Shown piece after piece: positions 28,540-39,094 of a stretch of DNA of 64,000 nucleotides. Origin of the DNA: Symbiodinium microadriaticum (Eukaryota; Sar; Dinophyceae; Suessiales; Symbiodiniaceae). The stretch spans positions 65,416-129,415 of the forward strand of contig LSRX01000460.1 of the NCBI GenBank assembly GCA_001939145.1. Reading direction: 5' to 3'. How positions within the stretch are numbered: position 1 is the stretch's first letter; the number at the start of each line of letters is the position of its first letter. The notes beneath the pieces are model-generated. The model saw only the letters and a list, made by a program, of their open reading frames with translations. It was not told the origin of the DNA and ran no database searches. The translations under genes were made by a program, and so were the position numbers.

Positions 28540-28590
28540 GCCGCCGACTTTGATGCGAAGCTGATCACCAAATTGCAGAAGTTCAAGCAG
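28540..28590 (+). CDS. 51-nt exon, 17 codons
   Basis: Acceptor AGTAATCACAG and donor CAG|GTATCG are strong. Reads AADFDAKLITKLQKFKQ, phase 0 at both ends. It has the same length and phase class as the exon at 59798-59848. Confidence 0.6.
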
Positions 28591-28694
28591 GTATCGGTGT
28601 TTCTTGGCTGGCGGCTTCCTTGTGTCACAAGTCCCAGATTTCCAATCACCACCCTGTAATCACCAGCCCTCCACCTGAATTCCGACTCGCAGAC

Positions 28695-28821
28695 GTTAGA
28701 CAAACTCCCCATAGGCCCCTAAGTAGTTCCTTTTTGGGATTACTTTGTAGGATTCTAAATATAAACCACAAAAAGGAACTACTTAGGGGCCTATGGCCTA
28801 TGGGAGAAGTTAGACAAACTC
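28695..28821. mobile_element. foldback family A copy flanked by 13-bp direct repeats
   Basis: The element runs 28708-28803 (CCCATAGGCCCCTAAGTAGT to ACTACTTAGGGGCCTATGGC, then CTATGGG, with a small end duplication). GTTAGACAAACTC is present at 28695-28707 and again at 28809-28821, which looks like a target-site duplication or the remains of a split tandem repeat (a related GTTGACAAACTC lies further right). Confidence 0.85.
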
Positions 28822-29058
28822 TTGAGAACACTGGAATTCTCGTAGCCTAATGCAGTCAACTACAAAGGCGGTTGACAAACTCTTCAGAGCATTACAATCC
28901 TTGTAGCTGAATGTGGTATCGGTGGCAGTCATATTCAAAGGCCAACCCTGAACCCTAAACCCTAAAGCCTTACGTGAAGCTCTGCAAGGCCTGACGAGCT
29001 TCTTGGGAGCACTCAAAGCTCTAGCACACCTCAAGTTTAGTGTTTAAGTTTAGGGTTT

Positions 29059-29154
29059 ATATCCCTAAGACTCCAAATAGTCCAAAGTAGGTACTATTGG
29101 TAGAGTTTTGACCCCAAAGTAGGTACTATTTGTATACTTGGAGTCTTAGGGTAT
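29059..29154. mobile_element. hairpin element with internal repeats
   Basis: The ends TATCCCTAAGACTCCAAATA and TACTTGGAGTCTTAGGGTAT are inverted. The interior contains AAAGTAGGTACTATT twice. A related, degenerate version lies near 26645-26730. Confidence 0.75.
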
Positions 29155-29433
29155 AGGATTTCGGGTTGCAAACCGTCTACAGCTCTTTCCAACCCTCAAC
29201 CTTTTGTCTCAACAAGCCCTGCAGGTTAACCACCAAACAAAGCCTCGCACAGCCTTGTGCAGAGCCGCTCCTGTGCTGTCATGTGCAAAACCTGTTGCCA
29301 TTTTTGCACCACAATGCTCTCCCTTACTGTCTCTTCAGCCTGAATGCTGAACTCGAAAAGCCCTGCGAAAAAAGCCCCCCTCCGTCAAACAAAACATCAA
29401 CCTAAAACCTTCACGATTGAAGACAACTCGCAG

Positions 29434-29488
29434 GACCAAGCAAGAGCCTCGAAATCGATCCTGCACTACGTGGCCAGGGGCCCAGCAG
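29434..29488 (+). CDS. 55-nt exon
   Basis: Acceptor GACAACTCGCAG, donor CCCAGCAG|GTTAGC. Reads DQARASKSILHYVARGPA plus one base. Convincing borders. The frame at 29166-29405 just upstream is Cys/Leu-rich and unsupported. Confidence 0.55.
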
Positions 29489-30299
29489 GTTAGCAAGGAT
29501 TTGTCATGATAGAGGGTCTGGTGTGGCGGGTACGGCTTAGGTGTGGGAAGAGCTTGTCAAACAAAAACAAACAACGAACACCCTAAGCCCTAAAGCGACA
29601 GATCTATGCCCTAGACCCCTTAAAACTTAAGGTTCATGGCTCTTGGGTCCGTTCTGGTTCGCCCCTTTTGTGGTTCGTTCTGTTGGATAAGGAATTTCTC
29701 AAACATCTAGTGCAGAGTCCGGATTTTCAGTGTTGGGGCTGGGGCTCGTTTTGTGTCGGGTTTCGGGTCTTTCGTCTTTTGGGATCAAGGGTGAGCCTGA
29801 AACCAGACGTCTGCTTCTCAGAAACCCGGACGACAAGGATCAGGAGCTTGGGCTTAGGATTCTGGGTTTCGGGCGATTAGGGTTTAAGGCTTTATAGGGT
29901 TCAGGGTTTTAGGGTTTAAGGCTTGAGGGTTTCGGGCTTCGGGTTTGGGGCGATTAGGGCGATTAGGGTTTGCTGCTCCTTTGCTGTCCGGTGCCTTCTG
30001 CACAGTCGATTGATGGTACCCTAAACCCTAAACCCTTAAACCGAGCTTTGCTCGGGACCCACTTACGCGCCTAACTCATCACCAATACATTGTGGGGGTT
30101 TCCTTATTCTAATCATACCGTGGTATAATATACCCCGAAACCCTATTCTAACTATCAGGCCCCTATCTTAAGCCCTAAAACACCCTAGAGCCTGGCAGGA
30201 GGGTGCAGCAAGAAATCCGGGACCGGAGCCCATTGAGGGAGCGCTAACGCTCCGACCTATGAAGATGACCCTGAGTCGTCCGAAAGCAGCCCCGAACCC

Positions 30300-30460
30300 T
30301 TCCGTAAACCAAACCCTAAGCCCTAAGCCAAAACCCCAAATCCTAGACCCCAAATCCTAGACCCTAAACCCTAAGCCCTAAGCCAAAACCCTAACTCCTA
30401 GACCCTAAACCCTAAACCCTAAGCCAAAACCTTACATCCTAGACCCTAAACCCTATGGGA
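30300..30460 (-). repeat. CCCTAAA mosaic with 45-bp period
   Basis: The unit CCTAGACCCTAAACCCTAAG plus CCAAAACC recurs about four times. Reverse-oriented telomere-like motifs. Positions 29890-30300 hold TTTAGGG motifs and a family-D-like fragment. Confidence 0.8.
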
Positions 30461-30660
30461 TGTCTGTAGAGTGCAAGTTTGTCGTAGATGATGGTCTCAA
30501 GTCTCAAGAAGAGTCTAAGAAGGCCCTACAACAAGGAAGTAGGGTTTAGGATTTAGGGTTTAGGGTTTAGGGTTTAGGTTATGCTAGTTTAGGATAGCCG
30601 TGGATAGCCCCTAAACAAGCCGAAACCCCCAAGCTTTGCACTACACCCTAACCCCGCCAG

Positions 30661-30738
30661 ATCGTCGCCGACCATCTGAAGCCCAACAAAGTCTGGTGGC
30701 TTTCTCAGCAGACGGGGCTGCGCGCGTCCGGATTTATG
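30661..30738 (+). CDS. 78-nt exon, 26 codons
   Basis: The acceptor ACCCCGCCAG ends at 30660 and the donor ATG|GTTCCT lies at 30739; both ends are phase 0. Reads IVADHLKPNKVWWLSQQTGL, then RASGFM. Protein-like; no family recognised. Confidence 0.55.
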
Positions 30739-31116
30739 GTTCCTTAGGGGCTGAGTAGGTAATCTTTAACCTTTTGGGGCCTATATAAACCTATTATAAT
30801 TGAAAAGCTTACCCATTTTTGGTCTAAGGTACTCGGCCCCCAAGGTTCAGGGGGTCGGGCCTAGGTTGGAAGAGAGAGACTCCAAGCTCTATAATGGCTT
30901 TTTGGGGTTCTAAGAGGTTGTTACGGTGTTTGGAGATTTGTTTAAGGGCTTTTGGGGTTAGGGATTTGTGCGTCGATGTTCCAGTTATTAGACATTCAGG
31001 GCTAGGGATTTTGGCAATTTGGTTCGCGGCTTTACTGCTTAGTGGTCTGTGGCTGGAGTTTTGGGGTTGGTTCGGGTTTGGGGCCTAATCCTAAGCCTCC
31101 TCCCTGTTTTACCAAG

Positions 31117-31214
31117 GCGACCGGATGCAATCTCACCTCATGTATGCGGAATTGTCGTGGCTTCGTCGCCGAATGTGGACGAGGCCGGAAATCCGTCGAC
31201 ACGCCTTCAAAGCA
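31117..31214 (+). CDS. exon, basic
   Basis: After CCTGTTTTACCAAG the frame reads DRMQSHLMYAELSWLRRRMW, then TRPEIRRHAFKA. Two other frames are also open here, but this one has the most protein-like pattern. Donor unclear. Confidence 0.45.
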
Positions 31215-31671
31215 TGAACCCAAACTGTTTTAACTGTGGATCAGGGTTGAGGTTCACTCTATGAAGTCCGGGGCAACGCGTGCCATGAGTTCAGGGAGCC
31301 TTGGGCCTTGGGGTCCAGCTTTAGGGATCCAGTCTTTGACGCAAGGGCTTCGGGTGTAGAGATTCTTCAGGGTCTGGGTTTCTACTGAGAGCTTCCAGGG
31401 ACTTCGGAAGTGGGCTACAAGTTCAGGTAGGTATAACCTCAGTCTGACCTACTTCCTAAGTCCCTGAACCCTGAAGTCAGTAAGAGTTTGGGGTCCCGTG
31501 TTTTGCTCGGATGCTCGGACTTAGCTTGAGGTATTGTGGTTTGCTACATGGTGTCCTTAAAATGCACATGTCAAAAGCCACAAGGACTGGTTACTAGTTG
31601 GCACTTTGGGAAACTTTGAAATTCTTCAGCGGTATCTATTCATAAATACGTTTCAAGGCCCTACCCATAGG

Positions 31672-31754
31672 CCCCTAAGTAGTTCCTTTTAGGATTACCT
31701 TATAGGATTCAAAATATGAACCACAAAAAGGAACTACTTGCGGGCCTATAGGTA
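31672..31754. mobile_element. foldback family A copy
   Basis: TACCCATAGGCCCCTAAGTA and AACTACTTGCGGGCCTATAG arms around GATTACCTTATAGGATTC. Confidence 0.9.
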
Positions 31755-31827
31755 AACCCTAAACCCTAAACCCTAAACCAGAACCCAGATTAGGGTTTAG
31801 GGCCATCAGGAGCCGGTTCTTCTGAAG

Positions 31828-31911
31828 AACCGGCGCGCTTCGAAGACTACAATCTACAACTCTCCGCTCACGCCCTTCCGTCCTTCATCTTTATACCTTG
31901 CTGGAAGTTGG
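31828..31911 (+). CDS. 84-nt exon
   Basis: Acceptor GGTTCTTCTGAAG, donor TTGG|GTAAAG. Reads PARFEDYNLQLSAHALPSFI, then FIPCWKL. Strong donor and protein-like sequence. Confidence 0.55.
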
Positions 31912-32019
31912 GTAAAGCGCGGCTTTTTGCGTTTTTTTTCCATAGGCGTCGGATTTTTGGTCTAGTGCTTAATTGCACATGACTTATGACTTAGGAGTCT
32001 TGGTTTGGGGTTCAGCCTC

Positions 32020-32100
32020 ACCCTAACCTCCCAGGTACCTACCATATAGGGTACTAGAGCCCCTAGGGCTCTATATAGTAGGTACCTGGGAGGTTAGGGT
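32020..32100. mobile_element. perfect hairpin, 23-bp arms
   Basis: ACCCTAACCTCCCAGGTACC and TAC at the left are exactly mirrored by GTA and GGTACCTGGGAGGTTAGGGT at the right. The loop contains a further palindrome (GAGCCCCTAGGGCTC). Confidence 0.85.
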
Positions 32101-32130
32101 CAGATCATGGTTACCAGCTTTCCACCGCAG

Positions 32131-32256
32131 TGCCAGAATTGCGCATCGCTGGGCGTCATGGGTTCTTTGAACTTGAGTTCCCCCCTGATCGTCGGCCACT
32201 GCCCCCACGACGCAAGCAGGAAAGAACAAAGCCGGCTGACTTTGAGGGCCTTATTT
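32131..32256 (+). CDS. 126-nt exon, Pro/Arg-rich
   Basis: The acceptor TTTCCACCGCAG ends at 32130. Reads PELRIAGRHGFFELEFPPDR, then RPLPPRRKQERTKPADFEGL. Donor ATTT|GTAATT. Possibly a linker or SH3-ligand-like region; no domain. Confidence 0.5.
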
Positions 32257-32435
32257 GTAATTCTTGCGAAAACTTGACAACTCTCAAGGCTTACCCATCA
32301 AGCCTAAACCCCAAACCTTAAAGCCCAGAAGCCCGGCAATGTCCTAAGCCGGGATTGGCATACTTATACTGACTGGGTTTAGGGTTTAGGGTAGGATTCT
32401 ATAGCAGTGGCCCTCCCCTCCAAAGCCCGGCCCAG

Positions 32436-32544
32436 ATTACGGTCACGCTGAAGAACGGCGCTCAAGCAGCTTTCCTTCGCGAGAATTCCAAAGAGACTGC
32501 CATGACCCAAGACGCTCACGGGTGGTTGGGGTTGGACATCGCCG
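32436..32544 (+). CDS. 109-nt exon
   Basis: Acceptor AAAGCCCGGCCCAG, donor CCG|GTTCTG. Reads ITVTLKNGAQAAFLRENSKE, then TAMTQDAHGWLGLDIA. A beta-strand start followed by helix; clearly protein-like. Confidence 0.55.
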
Positions 32545-33519
32545 GTTCTGTGTGTACTGCAGAAGATGCTTGCATTAAAAGGTGACTCAATGCACGAAAA
32601 ATCATGCATCTAGCTTTAGCCTGATAAATTTGTTGCGATCTACAAATGCTTTAGTCAACATGACCTACATGTATTGCAGCTGGCGTTCATTCCTAGTACA
32701 ACCACACCGAATGTTGGCATTAGTCGTACATTTCATGGTTTCGGTGTGTCCTTTTCAAGGTGCCTTGTTGGCGTGCAGCGGTATCTTCCCCATTCGACAT
32801 CAGTCCTCGTCTGTATTTCCCTTTTAGCGATACATGTGATTCGGTGTCACGCTGCGGTTTAGAGCTGAGTTGCTGGCTTGTGGCATTGCCACGTGATCAG
32901 GTGATGCAAAGTAACTGTGTCTCCTGAATGCTCTGCGCAAGAACCAATCCTGAAGTGTAGTATGCTGCTTATGTAAAGAGCTCCTATATCCTATCCATCA
33001 GTAGCAGTACTAGCTACAGCATGTCAGAGCATGCAGCTTGATCACACAACCACCTGCAGCAGCCAATGGAGCTTACGCATTAGACGTGTCTGTTTTCCAG
33101 CGACCCGTACAAACAAGCTGTGTTGCGTTCTACGTATCTGTATGATGTTGGTCTTACATGTACACGTATATATAGAAATATGCACGAACTGCCCTGTACA
33201 TACCTGCATACACCCATGGATGTATGCATGCCCACCCACCTACATACGTGCTGTCCATATGTACATACATTCCTGCGTGCGTACGTCGGCACATACAATC
33301 ATCCGCATGCACGTGGACTTTCAGCGCAATCTTGGGAGGTGGGAGCAACACTTTGCAGAACGGCTTTCAATGCCCACAACTTGCAGAGATGTACGTCCTT
33401 CGACTTACAGCCAACCAAATGAGATGAATGCTGAGGACTAAGCCCACTCTCGTCTTAAGTCCCTATCCGAAGCCCCAAATCCTAAACCCGAAGCCTTAAA
33501 CCCCAACTCTCATGCCAAG

Positions 33520-33595
33520 CTCTTGGGATCATGAATCCATCAAGGGCCTGCCTATCCTCGTCAATGCGCGCTTGGCATTCCAGGCCAGCCGAGGG
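33520..33595 (+). CDS. 76-nt exon
   Basis: After CTCATGCCAAG the frame reads SWDHESIKGLPILVNARLAF, then QASR. Donor AGGG|GTGGG. Positions 32600-33440 hold open frames on both strands without convincing support. Confidence 0.5.
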
Positions 33596-33867
33596 GTGGG
33601 TTAGAATATAGGGTCTTGGCGTTCGGAATGTATAGTATTCAACATAATATTGGCAATAATTTGGTTCCTGTGTATCTTGGGCGCCCAAAGCGCAGCATGG
33701 AGGAAGAAGGCCTTTCGGAGAGAATTCCGAATTCAGAAATCAAGGCGAACAAAATGCAAGTGTTTCTGCCAACATGTCTCTAGTGTCCTTCTATCTATTC
33801 ATCTATCTATCTGTCTATTTGTCACTTCATCGATCTGTCTTTCCTGCCTGACAGCGTGTATGTGCAT

Positions 33868-34135
33868 GTGTATGTATGTATGTATGTATGTATGTATGTA
33901 TGTATGTATGCATGTATGTATGTATGTATGTATGTATGTATGTATGTATGTACGTGTGTATGTATGTACGTGTGTATGTATGTATGTATGCATGCATGCA
34001 TGCATGCATGCATGCATGTATGTATGTATGTATGTATTTTTATATACAGACCATACTTATACACGCATGCATGTGTACGGATGTAACACATACATACATA
34101 CATACATACATACATACATACATACATACATACAG
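33868..34135. repeat. (TATG)n to (CATA)n microsatellite with strand switch
   Basis: TATG/GTATG units up to about 34035, a GCAT block near 33990, then CATA units at 34088-34132. The two halves are mutually complementary and could fold back. All open frames here are Met-Tyr-Val-Cys or His-Thr-Tyr-Ile repeat translations. Confidence 0.9.
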
Positions 34136-34461
34136 ACTTACACACAGCATCGGATGGTGTTCCATTGCATTGTCATTCGTCGTTATCGAATTGGGGTGAT
34201 GTGTTATGAAGAAAAAGGGAAAGTAGCGAAACTACCAAGAAGTTATGAGCATCAAGCAATCCTTTGAAAAAAGGAGTTCTAGAGGCAGCCAGAGCGACGG
34301 ATACATGAAGCGATTAGCAGATGATGCTCTACTACAGAGAGATATGCTGACAAGCCATGTTGACCTTAGCACCTAGACTCCAAACCTGCAGCACAAATTA
34401 TGAACTCTCACACAAACCCTTAGCCTGATGCTTTTTCATTTGTACACCCTAACGCCGGCAG

Positions 34462-34527
34462 TCTTGGGTCCTGACAACCCATCAAATCTTGAAGAACTGC
34501 AGCTACCGGGCCTGGGTGCACGGAGAA
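34462..34527 (+). CDS. 66-nt exon, 22 codons
   Basis: Acceptor AACGCCGGCAG. Reads SWVLTTHQILKNCSYRAWVH, then GE, ending at GTCTGA. Phase 0 at both ends. Confidence 0.5.
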
Positions 34528-34668
34528 GTCTGATCAGAATTTCCCTAGAAAGCCAGATGGAGCCCTAGATTTAGGGTTTAGGGTTAAGGGTTTAGGGCAG
34601 AGCCGTAATAAAGCCCTGTAGGTCCGTAGAAGACTCTTGCGGCGCCTATACAGAAGCCGTTTTCACAG

Positions 34669-34729
34669 ATCATGGTGTGAGGCAAAGGGGCCGGATGCCA
34701 GGAAGTACTACGAGGCAGCTGTTTGCAGG
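34669..34729 (+). CDS. short exon
   Basis: The acceptor CCGTTTTCACAG ends at 34668. Reads SWCEAKGPDARKYYEAAVCR. Donor not canonical nearby (GGCATC). Confidence 0.4.
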
Positions 34730-34814
34730 GCATCAGGGGTTCGAAGGCTGTAGTCGGGCTTGGGGTGGAGGCTTCTTGGGGAAGTGTTGCTTGGGACTGG
34801 CTTTACAGTTTTGC

Positions 34815-34965
34815 AAGGTAAACCCTGAACCCTAAAAGCCCTAAACCCTAAAAGCCCTAAACCCTAAAAACCCTAAACCCCAAAGCCCTAAACCCTAAAC
34901 CCTAAAAGCCCAAAGCCCTAAACACTAAAAGCCCCAAACCCTAACCCTAAAAGCCGTAAAACCCT
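34815..34965 (-). repeat. CCCTAAA array with AAAAGCCCTAAACC period
   Basis: About 16 units, many as CCCTAAAAGCCCTAAA. It separates two exon candidates. Confidence 0.9.
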
Positions 34966-34986
34966 AATTGGGTTCTCATCCTCCAG

Positions 34987-35057
34987 GTCTCCTCAAGCCA
35001 CTTTGCCATTCCCATTCTCGCACTCTGGGCACAGGGGCATCTGTCCGAACTGCTTTA
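34987..35057 (+). CDS. 71-nt exon, hydrophobic
   Basis: Acceptor TCTCATCCTCCAG. Reads VSSSHFAIPILALWAQGHLS, then ELL, with a GTGTGA donor removing an apparent TAG. Confidence 0.45.
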
Positions 35058-35067
35058 GTGTGACAAG

Positions 35068-35172
35068 CTTTAGTGGGTTTAGAGGGTTTAGGGTTTAGGG
35101 TTTAGTCGGTTTAGTGGGTTTAGAGGGTTTAGGGTTTAGGGTTTAGTCGGTTTAGTGGGTTTAGAGGGTTTA
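35068..35172 (+). repeat. TTTAGGG tandem, 55-bp units
   Basis: GTGGGTTTAGAGGGTTTAGG plus GTTTAGGGTTTAGTCGGTTTA recurs about twice. Confidence 0.85.
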
Positions 35173-35220
35173 GGGAGTGAGATCCATTTCGGAGTCTGAC
35201 TCATTCACTGGCTTCTGCAG

Positions 35221-35285
35221 GCTAACGCACAGCTATGTAGTTAACGATCAGTACTGCTGGACCCGTCCATTGAAACAACTACCCC
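35221..35285 (+). CDS. candidate exon
   Basis: The acceptor ACTGGCTTCTGCAG ends at 35220. Reads LTHSYVVNDQYCWTRPLKQL. The 3' border is uncertain (a GTAGTT lies inside). Confidence 0.35.
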
Positions 35286-35305
35286 TAAACCCGAAACCCT
35301 TGCAG

Positions 35306-35392
35306 ACCATCTGCATGTTGAGGCCCCGAGCGAGAAGTGCCGGAAAGCCCCACAGAGTACCGAAGCCTCCCAAGCTACAAGCACACCTTAGG
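35306..35392 (+). CDS. exon ending at a TTTAGGG motif
   Basis: The acceptor ACCCTTGCAG ends at 35305. Reads HLHVEAPSEKCRKAPQSTEA, then SQATSTP. The donor is at the GGGTTTAGG that follows. Hydrophilic. Confidence 0.45.
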
Positions 35393-35437
35393 GTTTAGGG
35401 GGTAGGACCTTCTGTTGCATGATTCTCACGTTGCCAG

Positions 35438-35515
35438 ATGACCGGAACTCAGGCAAACATCCTTTCTGCTTCTACCGTAGCCACCTTGAGCTGCTTCGTT
35501 GTAGGACCCTGGAAT
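35438..35515 (+). CDS. exon
   Basis: Acceptor CTCACGTTGCCAG. Reads DRNSGKHPFCFYRSHLELLR, then CRTLEYL. Protein-like; followed by a CCCTAAA array. Confidence 0.45.
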
Positions 35516-35672
35516 ACCTGATTAAACCCTAAGCCCCTAAACCCCGAAACCCCTAAACCCTTAAACCCTAAGCCCCTAAACCCCCAAACAACCCTGAATT
35601 GCGGAGGTTATACTTCTTTATGGGCCTCGAGCTCTGAACACTCCACCCCAACTTCCCGCAATCCCTACCCAG

Positions 35673-35714
35673 CGGATGGACGGGAGCTCGAGCCAGTGTT
35701 AACGGAAACTCCAG
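35673..35714 (+). CDS. 42-nt exon
   Basis: Acceptor CCCTACCCAG, donor CTCCAG|GTGCGG. Reads DGRELEPVLTETP. Both borders are clean. Confidence 0.5.
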
Positions 35715-36061
35715 GTGCGGAGTTTAGGGCCTAGGGTATATAAGGCTTCTATAAGGTATTTAGACCTTCTATAAGGCTCCTATGGCGGCAACTACCCACC
35801 TGAAAATGTCCTGGACAGTGGTGTATATAGGAGGCTAGTGCTTCAGGTTCCAAGGGTGTGGGGAGTCTGACCAGGCAACAGCAGGACGGGTTCGGGCCGG
35901 GGTGAATATGCCAATGATGCCTTATAACAGAAGATTTCAGCTATCTTTCCATATGCCCCGTGCCTGTCCTAAATCCCAAACTCGGTCTTGAACCATGAAC
36001 ATTGTGGTGACATTCCAGGGCATCAGGGTGCCCTGAACCCTAAACCCTAAGCCCTAAATGG

Positions 36062-36165
36062 TATTTCGGCTCGCAAGGCTATGGAAGGAACGCAAGACGA
36101 ACAGATTCTTCACAAGTGGAAGGACGTCACGAGCACTCATCGAGTCGTCAGCTAGTTCCAGTTAC
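36062..36165 (+). CDS. exon, two possible frames
   Basis: One frame reads RKAMEGTQDEQILHKWKDVT, another RLARLWKERKTNRFFTSGRT. Both look like protein. The segment lies between a CCCTAAA tract and a family-D-like element (36190-36300). Confidence 0.4.
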
Positions 36166-36369
36166 GGCTTCAGGACTGAATGCCTAATCTAGGGGCCAAA
36201 ATAAATACCAATACTATTCTGAGGGTTCGTTATGATAATTACAATATGCTATACCCCACGACCCTATTCAAATTATTAAGGCCCGTATATTGGCAAGCTC
36301 CTGAAATCTGGCCTTCTAAGGACCGATATGATATGATTTTCTTTGGGGGGTCTTCACTTGTAACATAGG

Positions 36370-36484
36370 GGCCCTACGAATTGCCTATATCACTTTTGGG
36401 GCTTCTTGATTTTGGTAGCTTCTTATCATAACTATAGCATAATGTACCCCCAAACCCTACTCTAATTATTAAGGCCCCTATGTT
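36370..36484. mobile_element. foldback element, family D
   Basis: The ends ATAGGGGCCCTACG and AATTATTAAGGCCCCTAT are inverted. The interior has ATAACTATAGCATAATGTAC plus CCCCAAACCCTA, a motif echoed at 36240, 37800 and 43745. Confidence 0.55.
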
Positions 36485-36658
36485 ATGTCATGAGGGTATG
36501 GGCTCAAGGCACAAGGTGTGGGGCTTGGACTCAAGCTGGAAAGCGTTCTTCAGAATCCAAGGTCGAAGCTGGGAATTGCCTGGAATCAGTGTTCTGCAGG
36601 TTTAGGGCTTTGGGTTCAGGGTTTTTTGGGGGGCCGGAGAGAAAGTGTACCTGTCTGC

Positions 36659-36712
36659 AGTGCGAGGCGACCCCGAGGTTGCAAAGCCATTCCCGAAGCG
36701 TCTTTGTAGTTT
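36659..36712 (+). CDS. candidate short exon
   Basis: After ACCTGTCTGCAG the frame reads RGDPEVAKPFPKRLC. Weak donor. Positions 36720-37380 contain TAGTATAG-type AT-rich repeats and telomere-like motifs. Confidence 0.3.
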
Positions 36713-37441
36713 AGTTTAGGATGTAATATAGTCTAGTATAGCCTAGTACAGTATAATATAGCACAGTGTAGTATAGGATAGTGTGTCGGGCTGTAGGTTC
36801 GTGGGTTAAGAGTTGACCTTAAAACCTGTCACACTCTAAAATCCTAAGACCAAGCTGCGCGAGGGTCCCTCCCCTCTACTGGTCGACACAGCTTTAGGGT
36901 TTTTGGGTTTTCGGGAACACAGTTTGGTGTTTTTTGAGTTCGAAGTTGGTTGAAATTGAAACGAGGACAGCATGGAGGACTTGTTCTATAAGAGTAAGAG
37001 GCAGTCATAAAAAAAGGCTGTTCATCCTGCAACCTCATGGCTAAGCAGTAAACCTGCACATCCCCAAGTGTTCCAAGTCTTAGCTGTTCGGTCGCCTACT
37101 TCTGGGGTTTTGAACTGTCACAACTAGAATCACCAGGCGAGACTATACTAGACTGCACAAGACTATGCTACACTATACTCGACTCTTCTTTTCTATACTA
37201 TACTGTACTACACTGTACTACATTGTACTACACTGCACGAGACTGCACCTGTACTACACTATGAAAAACCCCAGACCCTAATGTAATTATTAACTATGTG
37301 CGGGTTAGAGGAGTTTGTTGTGAAACGAGGCCAACAGGAACCCATGCTTCGTGGCAACCCTCCTGTTTATCCCTGCCTCTTAAGGGTTTCGGGTTGACGG
37401 GTTTAGGGTGTCGGGCTCCCAGACATCGCTGTCTGACTTAC

Positions 37442-37576
37442 CCCCAACATGTCTGAACCTTAGAGTGTAGCATATGGGCCGAACAAGAGGTAATCTCTCC
37501 ATATCCTCTTCCCTCTCACTATAGGTATAGATTATACTATGCCTGAAAGCCTCGTCACTCAGGCCCCAACATTGCA
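37442..37576 (-). CDS. minus-strand exon with GTAAGT donor
   Basis: Read on the minus strand: SDEAFRHSIIYTYSEREEDM, then ERLPLVRPICYTLRFRHVGG, followed by a perfect GTAAGT donor. It is one of the best minus-strand exon candidates, lying only 70 bp from a + strand exon, so two genes overlap or interleave here. Confidence 0.5.
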
Positions 37577-37646
37577 GCCTAAACCCTAAACCCTTTAAAA
37601 CAAAAAAAAAACCTAAACCCCTAAACCAGAACTTGGAGCCGCGCAG

Positions 37647-37733
37647 GATCTGAAGCATCACAAGAAGAAGAAGCACAAGAAGCCCGAGGGAGAGCAACAG
37701 GAAGTGCCTTTCATGCCGGCTGGGGGCCCGGCA
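37647..37733 (+). CDS. 87-nt exon, Lys/His-rich
   Basis: Acceptor AGCCGCGCAG and donor GCA|GTATATG, phase 0 at both ends, 29 codons. Reads DLKHHKKKKHKKPEGEQQEV, then PFMPAGGPA. The basic patch could be a nuclear localisation signal or a nucleic-acid or membrane-contact segment. Confidence 0.6.
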
Positions 37734-37960
37734 GTATATGTAATATAGAGGGCTGAATCAGGGACGAATATTTTGTTTATAAGAGTTTCGTATAGTTTCA
37801 TATAATTATAGCTATAGCATAGCAAACTCCAAAAACCCTGTTTTTTGTTGGTGAAGGCTGCTATGGTAGGGTGCACAGTGCTTGGTATAGTTTCGGGTCG
37901 CCTTACCAGCAACTGTGGGTTTCGGGCCGGGGGAGACCGTCGAACCGACTTAGGGCGCAG

Positions 37961-37997
37961 AGTGGAGAGCTCCGGACCGGCAACGTCGGCTCCATTG
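37961..37997 (+). CDS. 37-nt exon with telomere-motif donor
   Basis: The acceptor TTAGGGCGCAG ends at 37960. Reads SGELRTGNVGSI plus one base. The donor is GTTTAGGGTTTA itself. Confidence 0.5.
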
Positions 37998-38169
37998 GTT
38001 TAGGGTTTACGGTTTAGAGGTTAGGGGGTTTAGGGGCTAGGGTTCAGGAAACTGCACACTCAATTCAGCCCCCCCCCCCCCCGCCCTCCCTCAAGCCGAG
38101 GTGTTGAGGGTTCTCGGGCTTAAGGTAAGTACCCTCAACCCGGGGACCGAGTCATGGGTGCCGTTTGCG

Positions 38170-38312
38170 CCTTTTCAGGGTTTAGGGGTTTAGGGGTTAG
38201 GGGTTTGGGGGTTTAGGGGTTTAGGGTTTGGGGTTTGGGGTTGAGGGGTTAGTATTAGGGGTGTGGGGTTTAGGGTTTAGGATTTAGGGGTTTAGGGTTC
38301 AGGAACTCCGAG
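38170..38312 (+). repeat. TTTAGGG array
   Basis: Degenerate TTTAGGGG units. The preceding segment TGCCGTTTGCGCCTTTTCAG is repeated near 38790 in front of another TTTAGGG array, a duplication of about 60 bp. Confidence 0.85.
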
Positions 38313-39008
38313 GTCCAAGTGCTTGATGTGAGTGGGTCCTTGCTCTCTCAAGCTTCAAACTCTCAATCCCCAAACTGGATCCTACACCCTAAGCTCTAGG
38401 ATAGAAGCCTTATAGAAGCCCTATATACCCTAAACTCCCCACCCGTAGTTTCCTTTTTAATAAGCGATCCTACCAGTCCTGCTCCCTTCTCCCCAGATTC
38501 CAAATCACCCAGTATTTAGGGACCTGAGTTTAGCATAGCAGCAGAGCAGGCTAGTATATGCGGTAGTCTAAAAACCCTAAAGCCCTAGCCGTAATGCATA
38601 ACCACAACCCCTTAAACCCTCCCAAGAAACCCTCCAAGCCCTCTAAACCCTAAACCCTAAACCCTAAGACCTAAACCAAAGCCCTATTGAAAAAAAACAA
38701 AGCCCTAGGTCCACCTCTACTGGGATGGCTTTGCGCGATGGGTTGCGCGCCCAATGGGGACCGAGTTTTTGGTTTCGGGGCTTCTATGGGCGCCGTTTGC
38801 GCCTTTTTCAGGGTTTAGTATTTAGGGGTTGAGGGGTTTAGGGTTTAGGGGTTAGGGTTTCGGGGTTTAGCATTCAGGGGTTCAGGGTTCAGGCGTTTAG
38901 GGGTTTAGGGTTGAAGACTTGGGCTTCTTAGAGTTAGAAGGGGTAGGTATAGCTGTGTTTGTGCAGGGCTCATGAGCGGATGCTGCTCTCAACTAAAGAG
39001 TCGGTGCC

Positions 39009-39094
39009 TACCCATAGACCCCTAAGTAGTTCCTTTTTGGGATTACCTTGCAGAAAACCATAAAAAACAGGAACTACTTAGGGGCCTATGGGTA
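39009..39094. mobile_element. foldback family A copy, shortened centre
   Basis: TACCCATAGACCCCTAAGTA and ACTACTTAGGGGCCTATGGG arms. The centre lacks the GGATTCTAAATA segment. Confidence 0.9.

Noticed and set aside
33650-34267. 205-codon open frame, the longest in the window
   Set aside because: Most of it translates the TATG/CATA microsatellite; all six frames are open there. Only the first 50 or so codons could be unique coding sequence.
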